A stretch of DNA of 64,000 nucleotides from Escarpia spicata. Lineage: Eukaryota; Annelida; Polychaeta; Sabellida; Siboglinidae. Under the pieces are notes generated by a model, which made no database searches, was not told where the DNA came from, and saw only the letters and a program-made list of their open reading frames with translations. Every line of letters begins with the position of its first letter. The stretch's first letter is position 1. A program made the translations under genes and the position numbers. The stretch is from assembly GCA_963995525.1 (NCBI GenBank), contig OZ023206.1, positions 46,887,357 to 46,951,356 of the forward strand. Reading direction: 5' to 3'. Below, piece by piece: positions 34,421 through 45,407 of the stretch.

Positions 34421-34767
34421 TTCGCTAGTACAAGTATCACTGTTGTCATATGAATTGGTGTCACTGTGAGCTGCAGTGTCAACACGAGTGTCACCGTTAG
34501 CAGCTGTGTCACCATTAGTGTCACCATGAGTGTCACTGGGAGAGTCACTCTGTTATCTGTCAGTTGGCAACATACCGCGCCATGATCGACCTTATTACTT
34601 GTAGTTGTAAGCCATCGGCGCCACGAGCACTCTCAGATCACAGAATGATCATCTGAATTTATTGGAATTCGAACAATTGATTCGACAAATATTTCAATAC
34701 GCCTATATTACATTTGTGTTCATTACAAACATGGCATTGCATATACGTCGGTTTTTGCATTACTAAC

Positions 34768-34839
34768 CTGTAAAACTTGAAAAGATGCCAGCGTCTGTGA
34801 CACACAAACACACATGTCGGCATCTGTCGCTCCACTCAT
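34768..34839 (-). CDS. Possible first exon, minus strand, inside the MULE
   Basis: ATG at 34839 opens 24 codons (MSGATDADMCVCVSQTLASF...) ending at a strong donor, CAG followed by GTTAGT. Phase 0 out, matching the phase needed by the plus-strand transposase exon at 35231, which lacks a first exon. On its own strand the next coding sequence is the mirrored C-terminal segment. Confidence 0.35.
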
Positions 34840-35230
34840 GCGCACTTTGCTGCTGTTGACGTCTTCCGTGTGTCAATCAAAGGGGCTAAAAATCACGCCT
34901 CCAATACGTGTATCACTGAATACTGGTGGGAGCACCAGTCGTGTTGTGGGAAATTTTACATTACATAAATGTATTAATCAAATTTAACAATTAAACTATA
35001 CAGTGCTACGTTAATTAAATTTCGAATTTTTAATGCTTTCAATGATTTTCCATGTGTCCATAAATAGGATTGGATAGATAAATCACAATTACATCCCTAT
35101 AATTGAATTACTATAAAATTATTACTAGGCCTAATAATTATGTGTAAGATTGTTTAAATGTGTTCTGTAAATTATATTTTATATGCAAACTATGTTGCAG
35201 ACTTGTTTATAATTTTCTGTTTACTTTCAG

Positions 35231-38200
35231 TTAATCCTTACTGAAAAAGGTGCTGAATTTTACAAAATATGTAGTCATGACGTGATGGAGAATGAGAAGA
35301 ACTTCAAGTCCACACTGAGACTTCCCATTGACACAGCAGAAGGAGCATGTGATTGGGTGTAAAACTTTCAAAAGAAAGCACGTGTCACATGGAGAATTAG
35401 TAAGACGTATCCAGATGGAGGTGTACGAGCACTGTTTCGTGTAAGTTTTGTTTTTTGGTACTAAAGTTGCAGTTGCTAGTACTAGCAGTGATTGCTGGTT
35501 CGATATATATCGAAGTATTGCAATACTTCGGAAAGTTTAAAGTATAGCTGCTTCTCCAGAAGAAAGCATAAATCTGAGTCAATTGTAATATTAAAGTGTG
35601 GCAAGGTTACAAATATGAGAAGAAAATATAAAATGTGAAGAAAATGCCCTCATGCCGCAGGTGGTTTGGCCATGTGGGCAATTACCTATCATCATAAGCT
35701 TTTGATATAATTAACTTCATGTATTTGCTATATATGTACCAAGTTTTAACTTTTGTCACAATTCTTTCAATTGAAAATAATTCTACATTGTTATCCCCTG
35801 TTCCTTTGGCAGGTGATTTTGATGACTTTTGAATGCTAATATCTCATTTTTACCTGGAGAATCTGATTCTGGACTCAATGTGTGCCTTCTTGTGATAGCT
35901 TCAGAGATATATATATACTGGTCACAAGTGATGCCACATTATCCATAAGCTAACAAAGGTTTTTCTAATAATCACACATTAATAAAACTGTGTTTGTGTA
36001 GTTTGCTGTTGGTTTTTTGTTTACTGCAATTTCAAAACGATGTATTTTTTTAATGTCACGCTGAAAGTGACAATCCTTTTGATAAAAGGCAAATACAATG
36101 TACAGTCGGGCAAGCTGGCATTGACCACCACTAGAATTTATGCACGGACATGCTATTAGCATAGCACATGGATTCATGTGTGTGAGGTCATTGTGACAGA
36201 AACTAGTCTGGTGTAAACATTTGCAATATGTAATATTCAGGTTGATCTACGCTGCCAGCATCAGACAAGAGCGAAATCTTCAACTGCTGATGCCAGAAAC
36301 GGATCGAAGAATACCTCCTGCCCGAGCACCATGACCGTTGTAGTGAAAAGATTGCAGAAATCTCGCGGACACAATCGGTAATTATTTAATATTATAACGT
36401 GTCATAATATGAGTTGGTTGAAATGAAACCCAGTATTTGCTAATTTTGGAAATTAAAGTATTTAGTGTGTTTGTGTGTGTGGCTGCGTGCATGTGTATAT
36501 TTCACTTTATTGTAACACAATATTAGGATATTTGCCCAACACAATGTATCAGTATATGTTCCATTGTGACATCTGCCTTAATAGCATGTTTCTTTCAAAT
36601 CATATTCCAAAAAGTTATGGTGGTGGATTAATTAGAAAAAGTTCTTATACATATAATGAATTGACTCAGTTGCTTTCATAATACATTTCACTGTCTTATG
36701 TTGGTGGTTTAATATTACTGCACCATAGTAGTAATTTTCATAATAATAGTTTAGCAATATTATCAAAAATGGGAAATGAGTTTAACAGGTCAACATATTG
36801 ACATGTTCTGGCTGGGTATCCTACAACACTCACTCTTCAATGGACACACAACCATGAGACAGAAAGTGCAGATGCACTGCGCCATCGTGACGTTTCTGCA
36901 GAGACACGAGCAACAATCCTGGGTCACTTCCGCTCAGGGCATTCTCCGTCGTCAGCACTGGACACTTTGAAGTACGATTTGCAAATTGAACATGGTGATG
37001 AGTATCCCAAGATCTCTGCCGACCGAGCATACTGTCCTGATCTGCAATGGTGCTCTAGGTAACTATAGGTAACTATATGGCGTGTAAATGTTTACAGGCT
37101 ATTTCTTGCCAACGTGGATGTAGAATACCAATAATTAAAGGGAAATATGGCAGCTGGAATGGTGGTTTTTAATAAAAAATACTTAAAATGTCTTTCTTGC
37201 ATAGTTCAGGATACGCCTTACTCTTTCTCCATGTGACAGACTAAATGCACAGCTTCATTCTAGGTTCTATAAATCTTCTTTAATTCAACGGTTGTTGATC
37301 TTCTCCAACTGTTTGGGGGCAGCCTGGTTTTAGTTAGCCATGTATGACATTTTTATTTAATATTTTTCTCTTCCTCCAGGCTCTTCTACAAAGTGTTCAA
37401 ACATCACTACAGTGAGACTGGTGGCAAGCCGATGCTGGACACATTGAAGCAGCTGGAGAAACTGAATGGTGAGACGAAAAGCAACTGATGATGGTCAGAC
37501 TGTCATTGCGATCTGCACACCATTGATGCAACGAGTTCACCAGCTGTGGAACTACAGTAGTGAGATGGTGTTTGTGGTCTCCAGTGGCAACATGGACAGG
37601 CAGAATTGTCGAGTGTTTGTGTTTCTTACACACAGTCCACGAGGTGCTCTCTCACTCGCAGTTGTCATCACATCATCCGAATCAGAGTCGACACTGACAG
37701 AGGCCTTCTTCCTGATGAGGTCCGTACTTCCAGAAGATGCATTCCATAATTCCACGGAGGGACCGGCTGTTTTCATGTCCGATGACTGTGCTGCACTCCG
37801 CTCGGCTCTCCAAGCAGTCTTTCGAAGTTCAAGGTTGCTGCTTTCCCACTTCCACCTACTGCAGACAATGTGGCGCTGGTTGTGGGATGCAAAGAACCGT
37901 GTAAATAAAAAGACACACCCCATCTCCTGCAGTTGTTTAAGTCGATACTCTGTGCAAGAAGTCACGATCACCTGCATGAACTGTTTGAAGTGGCTACGAA
38001 GACGGAGTGTGTTGCATTGTCATATCCAAGCTTCGTTGCACACTTTGCAGTTATCTTCGACAGACGCTCGTGTTGGGCTATTGTGGATCTTCTCAACCTT
38101 CCAACACTGGGAAACAATACCACAGCATTCTGTGAGGCAGCCATGCGAATCATCAAAGACAAGATCCTCTACCGGTTGAAAGCATTCAACCTTGTACAGC

Positions 38201-39342
38201 TGACATCCTTCATCACGACACGTTTTGAAGACTACTATGTACGGAAGCTGGTCGATGTTGCCAACAATCGACTGTCCGGCCACAGCATAGTGTCCCGGTT
38301 CTATATAAACCCGAAGAATGTGACACTCGACACAAATGAGCGTGTCACCGATGGCCACTACAAGGTCGGCAGTGGGTCAGGGCACGAAACTGATCATGTA
38401 GACGTACATGTCGGCATATGTGCTTGTCTGGTGGGATGCTCTGGAGCTCCATGTAAGCACCAGGCTGCAGTGATCCAAATCCACGCTGTGGACTCTCTGA
38501 GCTTCCTGCCCGTTCACTCCATTGAGATGAAGAAGCTGTTTCACTCCATCGCAATGGGAAGCCAACAGCTGGACGATGCATCGTTTCAGCCTCTGCAGCG
38601 CGGTGAATGGTGACACTCATGGTGACACTGTTACTAACGGTGACACTCGTGGTGACACTGCAGCTCACAATGATACCAATGCATGTGACAGCAGTGATAC
38701 TTGTACTAGCGAAGTGTCTTGTGACAATGGGGACATCAGTGGTCGTACCAGTTGTCAATTGAATACAAACTGATTCAGGTTTTCCTTGACATGGGTGAAA
38801 AGTTGAAAGCAAATCGTTCTGTGTATCTGCCGGCATTTCATAACTTTGTGAATAGCTATGAGAAATGCACAACAGGGTCCCAAATGGTTAGTGCATTGCA
38901 CACATTTGGAAAACAAATTGAGAAGAAGGCAATGAAAAGTGGATGCAAATGGGTACGACGTTCACTCCACATCGGTGTACAACCAACATCAGTGGCACGG
39001 AGACACCGGAAGACTCATCACAAACAGGCATCTGAGAGCAAGATGGAGAACAGCGATGATGACTGTGACATGCCAGATGGTCCACGTGTTCTACAGACGT
39101 CAACAATGATTGGAGTCCAGCCTACTGCCACAGTCCGTCGAAAGATGGCATGTGGTGGTCGAAAGCGACTCACTACTGGGAGACCAACCAAGGCACCAGT
39201 CTCAGGGCAGCATGCGTACTGCAAGCGTCCCCGAGAACAGTCGGCCATGCATCTGCCACCAATGAAACGACAGCGATTGGCTGCACCCCATCATTTTGGA
39301 CATTGTGTGACTAAGAACATTTCACTGGGTAAAACCCACTAA
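35231..39342 (+). pseudogene. MULE transposase with SWIM zinc finger, broken
   Basis: Exons 35231-35440, 36241-36377, 36789-37058 and 37380-39342 have proper splice sites and matching phases. Order: a FAR1/ZSWIM-like N-terminal region (KARVTWRISKTYPDG, VDLRCQHQTRAKSS), a pre-catalytic region (HSPSSALDTLKYDLQ, DRAYCPDLQW), the MULE catalytic core (FMSDDCAALRSALQ, LLLSHFHLLQTMWRWLWD, NNTTAFCEAAMRIIKD), the SWIM finger CxC...CKH (ICACLVGCSGAPCKHQAAV, about 38421-38470), a GDT-rich stretch and a basic tail. Stops at 35360 and 36799 and frame changes near 37470, 37920, 38607 and 38750 make it non-functional. No first exon was found on this strand. Confidence 0.82.
38613..38760 (+). repeat. GGTGACACT coding repeats
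   Basis: Five or more imperfect units of GGTGACACT(C/G) encode Gly-Asp-Thr-rich sequence between the SWIM finger and the C-terminal domain. The mirrored copy is at 34440-34548. Confidence 0.75.
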
Positions 39343-40809
39343 TCAGAATTAGTCAGATGGAGTGTTATTTAATGTTGGTTATATGTTGGTTTCTACAAGT
39401 GTAGCCACTTGGTTGTGACCTTAGCTAAAACATACCGTTGATATCCAGTTAGAACTTTTTGATTCACTTGTTATGGCCAATTTTGCTATATAAGAGTGTG
39501 AAATATGGTGTTCTAAAAACATTATGTTAACAGAAGAGCTGCATAGGACAGTTTGTCAAATTGTACTTGGCATGAACAATGGAACACATATATCAATTTT
39601 TCGTGGGCAACTTTGCCAATTTCTTCCAATAAATATTAAAATAAACAGTAGATTATTTAAATTTGGGGTAAATAATTTACAGGAAATAAATCCAAAGTGT
39701 TTTGCATTATGTATACGTTGTTATATCAAATAGAAAGTTGTGCAGAAATTTGTAAATATTAGATGTCAGATATACTAACATAGCCTTGGTAAACATCAAG
39801 AGTGACACTAACCTTATAATTACAGACATGTATGTTATGGAGTTGTTCTCCTTGAGTCAGTGACATGTAATTACACTCTGTGTACATATCACCATTACAA
39901 TTGACTCACTGTAGGGATTTAAATTTAAACTGATGTGTGGTATGATTTTTCTTACCAGCTCCATTTATTTTGATATATTGATGTTCCAAAAAATTTTCTA
40001 CAGTTGCAGACATACAACATGACGGTAATATAGCACAGCGTAATATATATATATATATATATATACTGCATGCTAATGTTTGCGACTACAAAATATTAAT
40101 TTCATTAGTAAATAAGTAAATGCCACGTGTAATATCTGATATTTCAATGGGCCATCACTCGGACATGCACACATTCCTACATCAATAAACATAATAATTA
40201 TAATATATAATTAAAAACAAAATTGTGAAACAATTATCAATTCTATATATTATAAAGGAAGAAAAAATACAAATAGTAAATAAAATAAAGATGAATTGTA
40301 TAACACATTTTACCATTAAATTAAAACTGACTCGCAATAATAAGCATTTGTAAATTTGTATACCCGTATAACGGTTTCATTGTGTCATGTATGCAATGTA
40401 AATGCCGTTTGCTTGCGGGCCGTAAATGAATTATATCAACGTATGCGTCGCTGTGTCACGCAGTAAGCCTCACACGCACGCGCATCTATAAAACAAGTTA
40501 ACTCCGCCCATAATATGGTAATTACCCGGAGGCCACCTACGAAAACAATCACGCTGCCCGGAGGCCACCTACAAAAACGCTTCCGGGTATATTATTCGTA
40601 GTGGTGGTAGCACAAATAGAAGGTAAGAACGCGAAATTTAGTGATACAATTTTTGATCTGATACGAGTTTGTTCTTTATCCTAGCCTAGGCTTTGTTAAT
40701 GTGACATGTCTAGGCTATGTTATAAAGAAAATACCTTTCTTGCAATGGGTAGGCATTTGTCCTATTTCATTGGCTATTGTCTGACCTATGCTAATTATAT
40801 AGTCGCATA

Positions 40810-41580
40810 AGGGTCAATATTTGACAACTGCACAAAACGGTGTCGTCAACATTAAATTTTTGTTAATGCATTGAGTACGCATAGGTGTTTTAAGTATGCA
40901 TGTTATAAATTTTCATATGTGTATGTTATTATCGGATATCTTTGTATTTTGGAAATTGTGACGTGCAAAGAAAAAAATGCGACCGACACTAGTATCCCCC
41001 TACCGAAATTGCGTGTCGCCAATGACTTAGCGGCTCAATTGCCAGCTATTATTCGGCTTATATGTATTGATGAAACACTTGATCATAGATTACATGATTT
41101 AGGAAACAAAGTGTTTTCTTTTATTTGCTAAACATAAAATCATATGTCGCCAATCTTTGTCTTTATCGTAATGTTGTATTTAAATACTACCTCAGAAATT
41201 ATCAGACAAACATTTTTCATCTGACATATATCGCAAGATGTTTACGTTTGACGTGTGCATTTACGTCTGAAGACCGGATGTAGATAGATTGTTTAGAAAT
41301 ACAATATACATTTATTTAATGAATAATAACGATGTTATAGTACCACATAAATTATGAAAGTTGTGGCGGGATTTACTATGAAGTGCGAATTATATTTTGA
41401 TTTATTAATATTACACAGAGCTGTAGAAAGATTTGTATCATCTTCATGCATTATACTTCATAAAACTGAACAGGTCAGAGTATTCTGGTTGATCGTAGAC
41501 ATCACTGTTCAAAATAATTATACATTTGATTTATAATGGCTTGTATAACTTTTGATAGTACTGATTAGAACAATTATATA
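40810..41580 (+). repeat. Interspersed repeat R1 (copy 2) joined to repeat R2
   Basis: 40810-41300 matches 3230-3640 (R1). 41290-41570 matches 63760-64000 (R2) almost base for base, including GTTGTGGCGGGATTTACTAT and GGTTGATCGTAGACATC. An ORF of 60 codons is open in both R2 copies (41354 and 63805), beginning MKVVAGFTMKCELYFDLL, with only a few amino-acid changes. R1 and R2 may be parts of one larger element. Not a known family to me. Confidence 0.7.
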
Positions 41581-42540
41581 TATTGTTGAAATTTGATATG
41601 CCGCGTTTATATATTTCATTTGATATGCCATTTTAAAGTAGGTTGTGATTATTCGCTTATATATTATTAAGATTTTATTATATGTTTTGTTTTTACGCAA
41701 TTAAATTATGGTACATGTAGTATTAATAGTCATTGTGGTAGGTTTGTATAATCCCCAGGAATTCTTTCTGAGCACTTGTTTGATATTGACATCGAAGTCT
41801 TTGATATATAAACCGTTAGTCTGATATATCAGTCACTACTCAAATGTTGGGGCATTGGAGTATGAATGTTCAACAAGATGTACACAGTTTCAAATTTATA
41901 AATTTTTCAGTAATGCAAAAGGTGGCAGCACTAATGTTATAACATATAATTATATCGGCGATGGTGATGAAACCGTACTCTATATTTCACTGTTTGAACA
42001 AACCAGCTGTAAATACGTATAATCATCACCACAGGAAAGAAACAGTCTATGTCAATGGTCCCGAGAAGCCTGTTGTGAGTGGCATCTTCCCAAACGAGGC
42101 TATTCAAACTTGGCATAATGAATCTTGCAAATATCCTCATTTTAATAAATGTGTATTTGTTATAAAAAATAAGAGCTTCATTCAAAATAACCTCTTTATT
42201 GACTGTAAGAATTTGTCTGAACTGAAAATTAAATAAATCTAAATAAAGCCTTCCTAGCTCCAGGCTAGGGTTAGGCTATACTATACTATATTACAGTGTT
42301 TCAGGCCAGGTAGTTTTTAGATTTGTTTTCAAAACATCATATTCATAATTACGTTTGACTGTTTGAGTATTATGGTACAAGTAAAACACAATTGGGTAAA
42401 TTGTTGCTTACCAACCAAACACGCCGCACATGTCATGTGTGAGTGTGCCACTGGATCTCAGGATGAATCACCCGTTTATCGCTCACAATAAAAGAATAGT
42501 AACGCCAACAACTCACTCAAATAACATATTCGACAAAAAA
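41580..42540. other. Intergenic
   Basis: AT-rich sequence. No gene or repeat supported. Confidence 0.4.
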
Positions 42541-42715
42541 CGGAACTTTTAGTTATCAATTTGACATTAATAACAGTGACCGTGAACGTATAAATATCAT
42601 TAAAGCGCTCACACATTCTATATAAACTTTAGAATCTAAGTTTTAAAAGAACAAAAAAACGGAACTTGTAGTTATCAAATTGACAATGATAGTAATGAAC
42701 GTGAATGTATGGCCT
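42540..42715 (+). repeat. Diverged tandem pair
   Basis: AAAACGGAACTT(T/G)TAGTTATCAA, TTGACA and GTGAACGTAT-like blocks occur twice, starting near 42540 and 42655. Confidence 0.6.
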
Positions 42716-43013
42716 GGCCTACAGTACACTGTTTACACTTCATTAAATTTACTTGCTTACTTACTTACATGCATATATGTACAAAGGGTCAACAGTAAAC
42801 GGACGGAATCGAAGTTGCGTAACTGTCAATGCCATCAAATCTAGTCCGCAGCCCTTGGGTAGTTCCGCAGAATGGATACTTCTACACCAAAATGTGACAG
42901 TAAGTTAATTCGCAAGTAAATTATATTATTTTAATGTATTACTGTTATTAACATTAATCATATTGAATACGGTATAACATGTTGCCTATATAATGTTGCA
43001 CATATTTATAATA

Positions 43014-43016
43014 TTA

Positions 43017-43047
<31 letters not shown>
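43014..43047. repeat. (TA)n microsatellite
   Basis: Short TA tract. Confidence 0.9.
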
Positions 43048-43295
43048 TCGAGGTGTACCGTATCAAAACGTATTAATTTCCCATAAGTACTTTCTCTGCT
43101 ACTTATGTATTGCTTGTTTATGCATAATTTTGGTGTTATCTGCGCAAAAAGCCGATATACTATTGTGTTTACGCGAATCATTTTGAGCTTGTTGCCACGT
43201 GGATGATTAATTCTGCAGCCCGAGAATAATGAATATTCTTGTCCGCGCAGTGAACAACGCGTAGACAGTTGACGTCACACACACACATAGCCAAC

Positions 43296-43310
43296 ATGTC
43301 AGATTCCGAG
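43296..43310 (+). CDS. Possible first coding exon (MSDSE) with CRE upstream
   Basis: AACATGTCAGATTCCGAG runs into a perfect donor, GTAAGT. The start context is good and a CRE (TGACGTCA) lies about 25 bp upstream. An acceptor at 44503 (TTTGCAG) would add EHWKQLN and then a stop. The frame past that stop still reads as protein-like, so the gene may be decayed. No confident further exon. Confidence 0.3.
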
Positions 43311-43558
43311 GTAAGTTGTTTAAAACAATGGCATTATAAATAAGCGGCTGCAGTCCGTGTCAGCTGCCGCTGAGACTGTTACAGAGTATGTCGTGCCTTT
43401 ACTACAGAAAAATAACATAGCCTTAGGCAAGGGTCTCGCCTTTCTAGTTAGTAAAACTGCATTGTCCGGTATTTGACATACAGTGAACGAAAATGCACAC
43501 TAAAATATTATTAGTATATGCAACCATAGCAAGAGGATTAACCTGGTCAAGGATGTAA

Positions 43559-43831
43559 TTGTTTTGCCTAAATATTGGATTTGGGTATGTGTGTCTACAG
43601 GTCTTGCTTTTCCAAATTCCAATCGCCGTTTTTGAAAAATTCCCGTTTCCCCAGTTATTTGAACCGAAACATAAAAATGTGAGATTCGTACGTTTACAGA
43701 CTGTTTTTAATGATACAGTACGATTGTTAGTAAACTTGGCTGGCCTGTCATCATTCAATGTAAACGTGTTAGGTTTGTTAAAAAAACACAATACCATGTT
43801 GCCAGGGAATTTTGCGATGCACGAATTTTGA
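43559..43831. other. Region open on both strands, no recognised product
   Basis: 90 codons on plus and 117 on minus (43444-43797) are open in the same stretch. Neither translation shows a motif I know. Recorded because the double openness is unusual in AT-rich DNA. Confidence 0.2.
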
Positions 43832-44069
43832 ACACCAGCAGATGTGCACTCTAATATTCATAAGTTTTTATCCATGAATATATTTAAAATATATAATAAT
43901 AGATCAGATCAAATTGTGCTGCTTCATGTGAATAGCACATTTGATAATAATAGTATTCGTTAAAAACAAATTAAAAATTTATTTTTGACGTGTTACTGTA
44001 CACTTTTCACGAGAATGGCCTATATGTATAATAATATACAACATTAGAGCAAGAATTAAGGAACATATA

Positions 44070-44253
44070 CAGTGCACTCTGTATAAGGTCGAACTTGCAG
44101 GGACCCATGAAAATACTAATAAGTGGAATTTCTGATAACTAGAAAGTTATCAGAAGGTTCCCTTATTGGGACCTTTGCCCTGGACCGAGGAAAAGATTGA
44201 CTTAACTTAGCAACAATTCACTTATGTGAGTTCGAGTTATCTGGAATGCACTG
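44070..44253. mobile_element. Pogo/Tigger-like MITE with TA duplication
   Basis: 184 bp. The left end CAGTGCACTCTGTATAAGG mirrors the right end (CAGTGCATTCCAGATAAC when reversed), followed on both sides by TCGAAC-type words. It is flanked by TA on each side. CAGTG termini, TA target and small size suit a non-autonomous Tc1/mariner-pogo relative. Confidence 0.75.
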
Positions 44254-45071
44254 TACATGACCAATACATGCAGGTAATTGTGTAGAAGCAAATTAAAACT
44301 TGGCCAAAGTAATGGATTGGGATTTTAGTCTGACTGAATCAACATAACAAGGTTCTCTTGTAGTTCTTTTCCATTTAGCCAGCAATACACTTGGTGATAA
44401 GTCCCATAATCCAATATCTAAACTGAATAAATCTGCACAGTGTTGAGTTAGTTAACTCATATTTAGGCTCAGTTTCCTAAATTCAACTTTGTTTATTTGC
44501 AGGAACATTGGAAACAGCTGAACTGATGGAAAGAGGAAATTGAAGAGCTCTACTTACCAGTGCCGTTAATTGGACAATGGGTCACCTGACATAAGTTGAT
44601 GTCTGACTTTGTTCTGCCCCATTCTGTTCTCTGCGACATCTACTGGGAAGTTGTACCTCACTTCAAGTTTCAAACGGATGTGTGCATCTGATAGCTTTGT
44701 ATATCAAAATGCACAGCAGTGCTATTAATAGGGCAATATGTTAACTGTCACAGTAGTGAAGAAAATGTCTGACTTTGTTCTGCCACATTAGTTCCGTATT
44801 TTGGATTTGTACAATCGATCGATTTGTGCATCCAAATGCACATCATCCTGTCATTATGTTGCAAAGTAGGAGTACATAATAACATTGATGCTTTCTTATG
44901 CTCATCATGTTTGGATTGTGTTCTACAGCATATTTTTCAAAATGTGTTGAAACACGTTTGTGTTAAGTGAATTATACTGGGAGTAGTGTATAAAAAGGTG
45001 TCGACAAAGTTGCTTTTACAATAATTAAAAAAATTCATAAAATATAAATTTTCCACAACATTCAAAATGTC

Positions 45072-45181
45072 TTAAAGGAAAACAAAAGGGAACGCTGTGG
45101 TGTTTAGCACCTAAACGATTTAGCACAAACTAACCATTTGCATCTACAATCAAAATTTTCAGTTCAGTGGTTTACTCGGAA
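45072..45181 (+). repeat. Left TIR with TTAA target duplication
   Basis: TTAA then AGGAAAACAAAAGGGAACG. It pairs with the right TIR through TGGTGTT, ACAAACTAAC, CTACAATCAAA and GGTTTAC blocks. Confidence 0.85.
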
Positions 45182-45407
45182 TGTAGTCTTAAAGTGGAAG
45201 ATTCTAACGAAATCTGCGATAACATGTAGACTGCCATCTTACTGATGACGCGTTCATTTGGCCGAAAGCAACCAATAAACGAGCAGCATTAGTTTTGCTG
45301 TGTACGACACACTGTCTTGTGTAGTTCGCGTAGTTGGTTCATGTTCATGGGATGCGGTTCGTTACATTAGTATAAGTTGAGCTTACAGTGAACACGTGAC
45401 TTGCAAT

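Larger units (their letters stand above)
32685..40565 (+). mobile_element. MULE/MuDR-like DNA transposon with long inverted arms
   Basis: About 7.9 kb. The left arm (32685-34548) is the reverse complement of the right arm (38613-40565), nearly 2 kb each. The arms share end words (GTAGGTGGCCTCCGGG, GGTAATTACC), a TA microsatellite at mirrored positions (33226-33284 and 40045-40066) and a coding segment for the transposase C-terminus. The 4-kb middle holds the rest of a spliced SWIM-type transposase. The right end has an extra copy of the GGAGGCCACCTAC unit. I could not settle the target-site duplication. Confidence 0.8.
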
